Assembly: GCA_963932545.1 (NCBI GenBank)
Contig: CAWVRH010000006.1
Location: forward strand, 1 to 64,000
Direction: 5' to 3'
Source: UBA8337 sp963932545
GTDB lineage: Bacteria > Pseudomonadota > Alphaproteobacteria > RS24
Length of the DNA: 64,000 nt
This document shows, piece after piece, positions 53,446-60,669 of the stretch. The position numbers were made by a program, and so were the translations under genes. Under the pieces are notes generated by a model. That model saw only the letters and a list, made by a program, of their open reading frames with translations, did no database searches and was not told the origin of the DNA. Position 1 is the stretch's first letter; each line of letters starts with the position of its first letter.

Positions 53446-54276
53446 ATGCGTCAGCTAAAAGATAAAGTCTGTGTCATCACCGGAGCCAGCAGTGGCATCG
53501 GCGCTGCTTGTGCCAAAGCCATGGCCGCCGAAGGCGCCATCGTCATTGGGTGCGATTTACGTTTGGACATGCTGAAGGACGTCGCCAAAGAAATCAAAAA
53601 ATCAGGCGGACGCATGGAAACCCATCAATTGGATGTCTCCGACCGCGATGCCATGTTCGCGCTGGCCGCCAAGATTGAGAAAAAGCACGGCGGCGCAGAT
53701 GTCGTGCTGAACAATGCAGGGGTTGCGCATGGCGCCACCGTTGAAGAAATGACCATGGATAATTTCCAATGGGTTATGGACATTGATTTCTGGGGCGTTG
53801 TGCATGGCACGCAAGCCTTCTTGCCGCATATGATTAAGCGCGGCTCGGGACATATTGCCAATGTATCATCGATTTTTGGCCTCATCGGTGTGCCAACCCA
53901 AAGTGCTTATAATGCAGCTAAATTTGCGGTTCTCGGCTTCAGCGAAGCGCTTCGTCATGAAATGAGCGACCAAAATATTGGCGTCACCTGCATTCACCCA
54001 GGCGGCATTAACACCAATATCGTGCGCCATGCGCGCTTCCAGCAGGGCCCAGATATGGATAATGAACGTGACGAGGCTATTCAGCGGTTTCAACAATTCA
54101 CCATCACGCAACCCGACGGAGCCGCCAAAGCTATTGTAAAGGGTATTAAGAAAAACAAGGCTCGTGTGCTTATCGGCCCGGATGCCTTGCTGGTTGATTG
54201 GGCACGACGCCTTTTCCCAACCCATTACATGCGCGCCCTGCCATTCCTTAAAGACATCGGCAAAAAAGACGACTAG
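53446..54276 (+). CDS. Short-chain dehydrogenase/reductase
   Basis: A 276-residue classical SDR oxidoreductase. The cofactor loop TGASSGIG is at residues 12-19, NNAG near residue 90, serine in NVSSIFG, and the catalytic YNAAK at residues 155-159. Asp in CDLRLD near residue 37 suggests NAD rather than NADP preference. The substrate is unknown; the C-terminal extension with RRLFPTHYMRALPFL may contact membranes or lipids. GAGGAG precedes the start. Confidence 0.93.
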   Translation: MRQLKDKVCVITGASSGIGAACAKAMAAEGAIVIGCDLRLDMLKDVAKEIKKSGGRMETHQLDVSDRDAMFALAAKIEKKHGGADVVLNNAGVAHGATVEEMTMDNFQWVMDIDFWGVVHGTQAFLPHMIKRGSGHIANVSSIFGLIGVPTQSAYNAAKFAVLGFSEALRHEMSDQNIGVTCIHPGGINTNIVRHARFQQGPDMDNERDEAIQRFQQFTITQPDGAAKAIVKGIKKNKARVLIGPDALLVDWARRLFPTHYMRALPFLKDIGKKDD

Positions 54277-54326
54277 CCCCTACGCCAATTACCCCAGTTT
54301 GAAAAACGCGAAACCCGATTGATAGG

Positions 54327-54377
54327 TTGACGCGCCCTAGCCGACTGCCTATAAATCGCGAATGAGAATAATTCGCA
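54327..54377 (+). promoter_or_regulatory. Sigma-70 promoter with Fur-like operator
   Basis: TTGACG (54327-54332) and TATAAA (54350-54355) are separated by exactly 17 bases. Just after, TGAGAATAATTCGCA at 54363-54377 is a 7-1-7 inverted repeat close to the Fur consensus (6 of 7 positions pair), placed over the expected start of transcription. It is followed by the iron-binding protein gene at 54412, so iron repression by Fur or a relative is likely. Confidence 0.7.
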
Positions 54378-54411
54378 ATTGCAAGACACAAGCGTAAAGG
54401 GAAAAGTTAAT

Positions 54412-55446
54412 ATGGCTTTTTTAAAATCTGGCTTTTTCGTCATCTGTTCGCTGTGCGTGATTTTCACCTCCCCACTGATGGCCCGCGATACGCCCGCCGA
54501 AGTAAATGTTTATTCTTACCGTCAGCCTTTTTTGGTGGAGCCTTTGTTTAAGAAATTCACGGCTCAGACGGGTATTGCTGTCAAAGTTATCTTTGCCAAA
54601 AAGGGCCTCCTTGAACGGGTGAAGACCGAGGGCAAGCGCTCGCCTGCCGATGTTATTCTCACGACCGATATTGGCCGCCTGCATGCGGCGCGCGATGTTT
54701 CGCAAGCCGTTTCCTCATCTGTCTTGAAACGACATATTCCGGCCATCGCTCGCGGCGCAGAAGATAAATGGTTTGGCCTCACATGGCGCGCGCGCGTGGT
54801 CTATGCCTCCAACGCGCGGGTGCGCGAAACGAAATTGGCCTTTGAAGATTTAACCGATGCCAAATGGCGCGGCCGCATTTGCCTGCGCTCTGGCCAACAC
54901 CCCTATAATGTCGCCTTGTTTGCCGCCCTTCTCGATTCCATGGGAGAGGCAAAGTTCAGAAAATGGCTAATCGGGCTGAAAGCTAATTTGGTAGCCAAGC
55001 CATCTGGCAATGACCGAGCCCAAGTGCGCCGTGTTTATGGCGGCGCGTGCGATTTGGCCATCGGCAATACTTATTATATGGGCAAAATGCAAACCAATGA
55101 GAAAAAGCCCGAGGAAAAAGACTGGGCGGCAAGCGTGCATATTATTTTCCCCGATATGCCAAACGGGGGCACGCATATGAATGTGTCTGGCATGGCTATG
55201 GCCAAACATGCGCCCAACCGAGCCAATGCCCTGAAATTAATGGAGTTCTTAGTCTCCAAACCGGCGCAAGAATTATACGCGCAAGTCAATTATGAATACC
55301 CCACCCGGGCCGATGTGGCCGTGTCGCCCCGCGTCAAGAGCTGGGGCAAATTTACCCGCGATAGCACGCCGCTGGATAGCATTGGGTCTTTGCGCTTGCG
55401 CGCCAGCCAATTGGTCGATGAAACTGGCTTTAACGCCGGCCCCTAA
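54412..55446 (+). CDS. Iron(III) ABC transporter substrate-binding protein (FbpA/FutA type)
   Basis: A 344-residue periplasmic binding protein with a signal peptide ending near MARDTPA. EVNVYSYRQPFLVEPLFKKF (given in part), DVILTTDIGRL, the CLRSGQHPYNVALF stretch and the paired tyrosines in GNTYYMGK are as in FutA/FbpA proteins that bind ferric iron. The permease and ATPase genes are not beside it, so it would use components encoded elsewhere. The start at 54412 follows AAGGG; a TTG at 54379 is less likely. A Fur-like box lies upstream. Confidence 0.92.
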   Translation: MAFLKSGFFVICSLCVIFTSPLMARDTPAEVNVYSYRQPFLVEPLFKKFTAQTGIAVKVIFAKKGLLERVKTEGKRSPADVILTTDIGRLHAARDVSQAVSSSVLKRHIPAIARGAEDKWFGLTWRARVVYASNARVRETKLAFEDLTDAKWRGRICLRSGQHPYNVALFAALLDSMGEAKFRKWLIGLKANLVAKPSGNDRAQVRRVYGGACDLAIGNTYYMGKMQTNEKKPEEKDWAASVHIIFPDMPNGGTHMNVSGMAMAKHAPNRANALKLMEFLVSKPAQELYAQVNYEYPTRADVAVSPRVKSWGKFTRDSTPLDSIGSLRLRASQLVDETGFNAGP

Positions 55447-55487
55447 TATGTCAGGCTTATCTTCTAGTTAATTTGGGAGATAAAATT

Positions 55488-55898
55488 ATGAAAATCACCG
55501 GTGGTTGCTATTGCGGCGATGTCCGCTACGAAGCCGACGGCGAGGCCTTAATGAAAGTTCAGTGCCATTGCCGCGAATGCCAACATATATCTGGCGGAGG
55601 CGCTAATCTGATTGTCGGTGTCGCCGACGCTGGCCTCAGCTATACAAAAGGCGGACCCGCCCAATTTAGCCGCGACGATATTGAGGGCGCCGTAACCCGC
55701 GAGTTTTGTGGCCGCTGTGGCACCCCCATTTTAACACGGGTTCCGCAAAACCCAGGCGCGGTTTTCGTAAAAGTCGGCTCGATGGATCGGCCAGAAGATT
55801 TCGGCGGCCCCGATGTGGCCATTCATACGGATGATAAATATGACTTCCATGTGATTGCCGAGGGCGTGACGCAATTTGGCAAATTGCCCCCGATGTAA
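55488..55898 (+). CDS. GFA (CENP-V) family protein
   Basis: A 136-residue zinc protein of the glutathione-dependent formaldehyde-activating family. Zinc cysteines are readable: GGCYCG (Cys7, Cys9), CHCRECQ (Cys26, Cys28, Cys31) and FCGRCGTP. Most members have no proven reaction; formaldehyde-glutathione adduct formation has been proposed for some. The start at 55488 follows GGGAGATAAAATT. It is 41 bases after the iron-binding protein gene and may be co-transcribed with it. Confidence 0.92.
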   Translation: MKITGGCYCGDVRYEADGEALMKVQCHCRECQHISGGGANLIVGVADAGLSYTKGGPAQFSRDDIEGAVTREFCGRCGTPILTRVPQNPGAVFVKVGSMDRPEDFGGPDVAIHTDDKYDFHVIAEGVTQFGKLPPM

Positions 55899-55925
55899 AA
55901 GTCTCGAGGGAAGAGAATAAAAAAG

Positions 55926-55951
55926 CCCCGGCGCTGCAAGCAGCGCCGGGG
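55926..55951 (-). terminator. Terminator of the torF-glnK-amtB operon
   Basis: CCCCGGCGCTGC and its exact complement form a 12-bp stem with a minimal loop, followed on the minus strand by six T. It lies 28 bases after the amtB stop and might also stop the convergent GFA transcript. Confidence 0.92.
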
Positions 55952-55978
55952 TCAAATCTCTCGTCTTGTTTGGGGGTA

Positions 55979-57301
55979 TTAACGAGAGAATTCGGGGTAA
56001 GCTTCGATACCTAGTTCCGATTTATCCAAACCGATCAGCTCTTCTTCCTCATCGACCCGAATGCCGATGGTGACTTTGAGCAGGCTCCACAAGATGCCAC
56101 TGGCAATCACGGTGAAGGCCCCGACGCTAACAACACCTATGGCTTGCACGCCGTAAGACGCATCGCTATTGGTGAGGGGAACAATCATCGTGCCCCAGAT
56201 GCCGCACACAAGGTGAGCTGGAATGGCGCCGACCACGTCGTCGATTTTCAGCTTATCCAGCAATGGCACGGCCAAGACGACCAGCAATCCACCGATACCG
56301 CCGATGAAGACGGCCGAGCCGATAGATGGGGTCAGCGGTTCTGCGGTGATGGAAACCAGCCCACCGATGGCACCATTGAGGGCCATGGTCAGGTCTACTT
56401 TTCCATAGAGGGCTTGCGATACCAGACCCGCCACCACAACACCGCCGGCGGCTGCCATATTGGTGTTGATGAAGATGTTGGAGATAGCTGCCGCATCGGC
56501 ACCCGAACCCAGAGCCAGTTGCGAGCCGCCGTTAAAGCCGAACCAACCGAGCCACAAGATGAAGGTGCCCAAAGTGGCGAGCGTCATGTTGGAGCCTGGC
56601 ATCGGGTTAACCTGGCCATTGGGGCCATATTTGCCTGTGCGAGCGCCAAGAACAATAGCCCCCACAAGAGCCGCCCAACCACCGGTTGAGTGAACCAAGG
56701 TAGAGCCTGCAAAGTCAGAGAAGCCCATGGCGTCGAGGAAACCTGTGCCCCATTCCCAGCTACCTACGATTGGATAAATAAAGCCGGTCAAGAACAGCGT
56801 GAAGATTAGGAATGGCCATAGTTTCATGCGCTCCGCAATCGTGCCAGACACGATAGAGGCGGTGGTGGCGCAAAAGACCATTTGGAAGAACCAATCAGAG
56901 CCGGCCGCATAGCCGCCTTCAAAATTGGGGGCGTCGCCCGCAATAGCACTATCATCGGCCGACCAGACACTGAACAATTCGCCAAGGTAGCCGCCCTCTT
57001 CGATGCCATACATAAGGTTATAGCCGACCAGCCAATACATCAGACCCGCGATAGAAAACAGCGAGATGTTTTTGAAGCAGATAGTGGCGACGTTTTTCGA
57101 TCGCACCATGCCGCTCTCCAGCATGGCAAACCCGGCCGCCATAAACATGACCAGAAACCCACAAACCAAAAACAAAAACGTGTTGAAGACATAAGCCGTC
57201 TCGGGGGTGACCTGAGCCGTGGCTGGACTTGCGATTAGCGCGAGCCCTGCCCCCATGGTGAGGGATTTAAGGCTCAGCGATTTTAAGTTACTCATAAACA
57301 T
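55979..57301 (-). CDS. amtB: Ammonium transporter
   Basis: A 440-residue Amt protein with a cleavable signal peptide (residues about 1-29, ending SPATA) and eleven helices. The pore twin histidines are in STLVHSTGGWAAL and IPAHLVCGIWGT; VAGGAAxN-type segments appear as FINTNMAAAGGVV. It conducts ammonium and is blocked by GlnK, encoded 11 bases upstream. The start follows AGGAG. Confidence 0.96.
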   Translation of the reverse strand: MFMSNLKSLSLKSLTMGAGLALIASPATAQVTPETAYVFNTFLFLVCGFLVMFMAAGFAMLESGMVRSKNVATICFKNISLFSIAGLMYWLVGYNLMYGIEEGGYLGELFSVWSADDSAIAGDAPNFEGGYAAGSDWFFQMVFCATTASIVSGTIAERMKLWPFLIFTLFLTGFIYPIVGSWEWGTGFLDAMGFSDFAGSTLVHSTGGWAALVGAIVLGARTGKYGPNGQVNPMPGSNMTLATLGTFILWLGWFGFNGGSQLALGSGADAAAISNIFINTNMAAAGGVVVAGLVSQALYGKVDLTMALNGAIGGLVSITAEPLTPSIGSAVFIGGIGGLLVVLAVPLLDKLKIDDVVGAIPAHLVCGIWGTMIVPLTNSDASYGVQAIGVVSVGAFTVIASGILWSLLKVTIGIRVDEEEELIGLDKSELGIEAYPEFSR

Positions 57302-57312
57302 AAATCTGCTCC

Positions 57313-57651
57313 TTACAATGCAGCAGGGCCGGTTTCACCTGTCCGAATACGGACAGCTTCTTCGACATTTAAGACAAAAATTTTGCCGTCACCAATTTTC
57401 TCGGTGATGGCACTCTCGCGAATGGCGGCGCAGGCAGCTTCTACCTGCTCGTCATCGACGACAATTTCTAGCCGTACTTTCGGCAAGAAATTTACTTCAT
57501 ATTCAGCACCGCGATAAATCTCGGTCTGACCTTTTTGGCGTCCGAAGCCTTTGACTTCGGACGCTGTCATGGCTTCCACACCGGCTGCAGTTAACGCTTC
57601 GCGAACAGCATCCAGCTTGAAAGGTTTGACGATGGCTAAGATAAGTTTCAT
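57313..57651 (-). CDS. glnK: Nitrogen regulatory protein PII (GlnK type)
   Basis: A 112-residue PII signalling protein. The T-loop contains QTEIYRGAEY with the uridylylated Tyr51; VKGFGRQKGQTE and the C-terminal KIGDGKIFV are family signatures. It senses 2-oxoglutarate and ATP/ADP and controls AmtB. It sits between torF and amtB in one operon. Confidence 0.97.
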   Translation of the reverse strand: MKLILAIVKPFKLDAVREALTAAGVEAMTASEVKGFGRQKGQTEIYRGAEYEVNFLPKVRLEIVVDDEQVEAACAAIRESAITEKIGDGKIFVLNVEEAVRIRTGETGPAAL

Positions 57652-57677
57652 TGGGAGGAACCTTAGTTAAGTTGAAA

Positions 57678-58340
57678 TTAGAAGCTTTGGCCCCAAGAAA
57701 TGATGGCGCGTGTGTCATCGCCTTCATCACTGGATACCGTGAACGTCATGTCACCTTTGGACAAGGAAATGGACGTATCTTCGTCACTATCGGCGGTTTC
57801 AAATTCTTCGTTACCGTAATGTAACGACACGGTTAGCTCATCATTGAGTGCAAATTCATAGTCAACCGACACATATGTGCCTTCTTCGTCGTCTACCGCG
57901 TCATCTTTGGCGCTTTCTAGAATGTAGTAAGATACCGAGGCTGAGCCATAAGACGCCGAAACGTAAATGTCTGCGAAATCAAGCGTGCTATCCGCCGCAC
58001 CTGGATACATGTAAGAGATGTAACCAAGCTCTAGGCCTACGCCGTTAACTTCGGTCGAGTAGCTGGCATATAGGTCAGCTTCGTAACTAGCGCTGTCATC
58101 GTTTTCATCGCGATTGCCACCCAGCGAGCCGATCCATGTACCGGCTGCGAAACCGTTACCGAAATCGACATCTAGGCCGCCGGAAAGACTTGCGTCACCG
58201 AAAGATTGGGTTTGGCCGCGCCAGATGTAATCTGTCGTTGCGCCAACATTGCCGCTAATCTCTGCTGCAGAAGCTACGCCAGTCAACATGGTTGTCGCCA
58301 AAAGGGCGGTAGCGATGGATTTTTTCGAAATAATAGTCAT
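57678..58340 (-). CDS. TorF-family putative porin (TIGR02001)
   Basis: A 220-residue outer-membrane beta-barrel. The signal peptide ends at GVASAAE; mature strands begin ISGNVGATTDYIWRGQTQS, which is the TIGR02001 opening, and the protein ends in phenylalanine (WGQSF), the normal barrel C-terminus. It is Asp/Glu-rich. Members are often encoded with glnK-amtB, suggesting uptake of a nitrogen compound, but the substrate is unproven. The start at 58340 follows AGGAGAA; a longer frame is unlikely. Confidence 0.9.
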   Translation of the reverse strand: MTIISKKSIATALLATTMLTGVASAAEISGNVGATTDYIWRGQTQSFGDASLSGGLDVDFGNGFAAGTWIGSLGGNRDENDDSASYEADLYASYSTEVNGVGLELGYISYMYPGAADSTLDFADIYVSASYGSASVSYYILESAKDDAVDDEEGTYVSVDYEFALNDELTVSLHYGNEEFETADSDEDTSISLSKGDMTFTVSSDEGDDTRAIISWGQSF

Positions 58341-58377
58341 TTTACATTCTCCTTTAGCATTAGTGCTGCCATCTATA

Positions 58378-58394
58378 TGCAATTTCCGTGCCAA
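58378..58394 (-). promoter_or_regulatory. Sigma-54 promoter of torF-glnK-amtB
   Basis: On the minus strand TTGGCACGGAAATTGCA is a full match to the sigma-54 -24/-12 consensus (TGGCACG, four bases, TTGCA). It lies 38 bases upstream of the torF start. It implies control by RpoN and an NtrC-like activator under nitrogen limitation. Confidence 0.88.
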
Positions 58395-58429
58395 ATAAAA
58401 AAAGCCGCTGATTCTGGCGGCGGAATAAA

Positions 58430-58453
58430 AAAAGGAGCCCGAAGGCTCCTTTT
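58430..58453 (-). terminator. Terminator between the Mpo1-like gene and torF
   Basis: AAAAGGAGCC and GGCTCCTTTT form a 10-bp stem with loop CGAA, followed by T on both strands. It ends the Mpo1/hydroxylase transcript before the sigma-54 promoter. Confidence 0.88.
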
Positions 58454-58475
58454 TCATCTCTTTAAATGACTAATA

Positions 58476-58512
58476 TTTAGGCAGTAAATTAATTATATGA
58501 ATTATGCCTAAA
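58476..58512. repeat. Inverted repeat upstream of the sigma-54 promoter
   Basis: TTTAGGCA (58476-58483) and TGCCTAAA (58505-58512) are exact complements separated by 21 AT-rich bases. It lies 82-118 bases upstream of the -24 element, a usual distance for an activator site, but it does not match the NtrC consensus. It could also be a weak hairpin. Confidence 0.6.
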
Positions 58513-58523
58513 ATATAGACAGT

Positions 58524-58871
58524 TTATGTCTTGATACCCAATTGCTGTAACTGTGGGCCTAGGCGACCGGTGATAAACAAAAAATACATTTTGAAATCAC
58601 CCGCCAAAGACCAAAGCGGATAGGTAAAGGTTGCGGGGCGGTTTTTCTCGATGAAAAAATGTCCGACCCAAGCAAAGAAATAGCCAACCAAGGGCATGAA
58701 CCAAAGGTAGCTCAGCTCGCCTGTGTAAATGGCGGCCACAGCAATAGCGATTACCAGGCTGGTGCCAATATAATGCAAGGCTCGGCACACGGGGTGGGCG
58801 TGCTCGCGCAAATAATACGGGAAAAAGCTCGCAAAGTCGGTGGGTGGGGCAGCTTCATATTTATTACTCAT
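58524..58871 (-). CDS. Mpo1-like (DUF962) protein
   Basis: A 115-residue membrane protein of the DUF962/Mpo1 family. FASFFPYYLREHAHPVCRALHYIGT (split) and VGHFFIEKNRPATFTYPLWSL contain the conserved histidines; two or three helices are seen. Yeast Mpo1 is an iron-dependent dioxygenase that shortens 2-hydroxy fatty acids by one carbon. It starts 11 bases after a fatty-acid-hydroxylase-family gene on the same strand, which might supply its substrate. Confidence 0.9.
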   Translation of the reverse strand: MSNKYEAAPPTDFASFFPYYLREHAHPVCRALHYIGTSLVIAIAVAAIYTGELSYLWFMPLVGYFFAWVGHFFIEKNRPATFTYPLWSLAGDFKMYFLFITGRLGPQLQQLGIKT

Positions 58872-58882
58872 AGCAAGTCTCC

Positions 58883-59686
58883 TTAAGAGTTTTTGGTGCG
58901 GATGAGGGGCCAGAACAATTGCTCGCCCACAGAGGTGTCAGGCAGGTTTTCAACGCCATAGCTGGGCGGCCGCTGGCGGCTAATTTTGGCCGTGCCAAAC
59001 AAGACATCCCAAAAGAACAATAAGTTTCCATAATTGCCTTTATAATGGGTAATGCCGTCGTCTTTATGGCGTCCATGGTGCATGGAATGGGTCGACGGAG
59101 TCGAGATAACCCGCTCCACAACCCACATGAGCGGGGATAGAGCTTTGATTTTATAAAGTGGCGCATCCCACTGAACATCGCAATGCGCGCCCGTGATGAT
59201 GGTTAATTTCGCCACAATATAAAACGCATAGACCCAGCCAAAGCCGAGATAGACCATAATGGCCGGGCCCCAAATCGACGGCATAATGAGATAGTAAAGA
59301 ATGGAATTGCGATAGACGAGGCGCACACTCATGTAGCCTGAATTATGGTGCGGGCGGTGCAGCTTGTATAAAAACGGAACGCTATGCGACAAGCGATGCC
59401 ACCAATATTGCAACATGTCTTCAAACACCAGAAACATAGCAATCTGAGCCGGTATAGCCCAATGCACCAGCGCATTTTCATATTGTGGCAAATAGGCTGT
59501 GCCCAAATATTGCACCGAAGCAAGGATGAACGGCTGGGTGAAAATCAAAAGCGCTAAGGTCGAAACCAACTCAACTAGGCCATCGCCTTTCACGGCGTCG
59601 GTTTTGCGAAACAGACCCACGCGGGCCATTTCAAAAATAGAAAAGGCAACAAATATGCATAAAATAGCAATAACTTCCGGTTTCAT
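58883..59686 (-). CDS. Fatty acid hydroxylase / sterol desaturase family protein
   Basis: A 267-residue di-iron membrane enzyme. The histidine boxes HRLSH, HRPHH and HSMHHGRH are complete, with four helices. It should hydroxylate or desaturate a lipid. The start at 59686 follows GGGAGTGATT and replaces the ATG at 59698. With the Mpo1-like gene directly after it, it may start a 2-hydroxylation and one-carbon-shortening route; this is inference from gene order. Confidence 0.9.
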   Translation of the reverse strand: MKPEVIAILCIFVAFSIFEMARVGLFRKTDAVKGDGLVELVSTLALLIFTQPFILASVQYLGTAYLPQYENALVHWAIPAQIAMFLVFEDMLQYWWHRLSHSVPFLYKLHRPHHNSGYMSVRLVYRNSILYYLIMPSIWGPAIMVYLGFGWVYAFYIVAKLTIITGAHCDVQWDAPLYKIKALSPLMWVVERVISTPSTHSMHHGRHKDDGITHYKGNYGNLLFFWDVLFGTAKISRQRPPSYGVENLPDTSVGEQLFWPLIRTKNS

Positions 59687-59836
59687 AATCACTCCCATGA
59701 ATGGTTTTCATCATAGCCTAGTTAAATTTTCGCGCCAAGCGGCCAGCGTCAAATTATGCCTTTTTGGGCTGGCAATTGACACGAGCCAGCGCGCCATGTT
59801 CAATGCTTTCCATATTTCATCAAAAGGAGTCTCAAA

Positions 59837-60607
59837 ATGAGTGACACACAAGAAGTATTGGTCGACATCGCTGAAGGCGTAATGACCATCACCATGAACC
59901 GTCCGCAAGCCAAGAATGCTATGAACAAATCAATGGCAGAAGGCATCTCGGCAGCAATCGACGAATTTGAAGGCAACGCCGATATCCGCGTCGCTATCTT
60001 GACCGGCAATGGCGGCACGTTCTGCTCCGGCATGGATTTGAAAGGCTTTCTAGCCGGCGAAACCCCAACCGTACCGGGCCGTGGCTTTGGCGGCATTTCC
60101 CATTACTCGCCAGCCAAGCCCCTGATTGCCGCTACCGAAGGCTATGCCCTTGCCGGTGGTTTCGAATTGGTTCTGGCTTGCGATTTGGTTGTCGCTTCCC
60201 AGACATCTAAATTTGGTCTGCCAGAAGTAAAGCGCTCTCTGGTGGCTGGTGCTGGCGGTGTATTCCGTCTGCCGCAGCAAATCCCCCAGCGCATTGCCAT
60301 GGAAATGGTTATGACGGGCGATCACTATTCTGCGGAACGCATGTATGAAGTGGGGCTCATCAACTCCATCACCGAAGAAGGCAAAGCGCTAGACGGTGCC
60401 AAAGAATTGGCCGCACGCATTGCTGGCAACGGGCCTCTGGCCACGGCAGCTTCTAAAAAAATCATGCAAGAATATAAAACTTGGCCGCATGATGAAATTT
60501 GGAAACGCCAGCAAGTTATTATGGATCCAGTTTTTGCTTCCAAAGATGCTCACGAAGGTGCGACGGCGTTCGCAGAAAAACGTGCGCCTGTTTGGAAGGG
60601 CGAATAA
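59837..60607 (+). CDS. Enoyl-CoA hydratase/isomerase family protein
   Basis: A 256-residue crotonase-fold enzyme. The oxyanion segment is GGTFCSGMDLK, and both catalytic glutamates expected in a true hydratase are in place: GYALAGGFELVLACD and FGLPEVKRSLV. It should hydrate 2-enoyl-CoA to 3-hydroxyacyl-CoA. The start has AAAAGGAG upstream. It stands alone, with a terminator 34 bases downstream. Confidence 0.93.
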   Translation: MSDTQEVLVDIAEGVMTITMNRPQAKNAMNKSMAEGISAAIDEFEGNADIRVAILTGNGGTFCSGMDLKGFLAGETPTVPGRGFGGISHYSPAKPLIAATEGYALAGGFELVLACDLVVASQTSKFGLPEVKRSLVAGAGGVFRLPQQIPQRIAMEMVMTGDHYSAERMYEVGLINSITEEGKALDGAKELAARIAGNGPLATAASKKIMQEYKTWPHDEIWKRQQVIMDPVFASKDAHEGATAFAEKRAPVWKGE

Positions 60608-60640
60608 GCTCGCATTCAGAGATCAGAAAAAACAATATGG

Positions 60641-60669
60641 AAAGGGCGCTCTATCGAGCGCCCTTTTTT
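60641..60669 (+). terminator. Terminator of the enoyl-CoA hydratase gene
   Basis: AAAGGGCGCTC and its complement make an 11-bp stem with loop TATC, followed by a T run. It touches the stop of the convergent FecR-domain gene. Confidence 0.92.
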
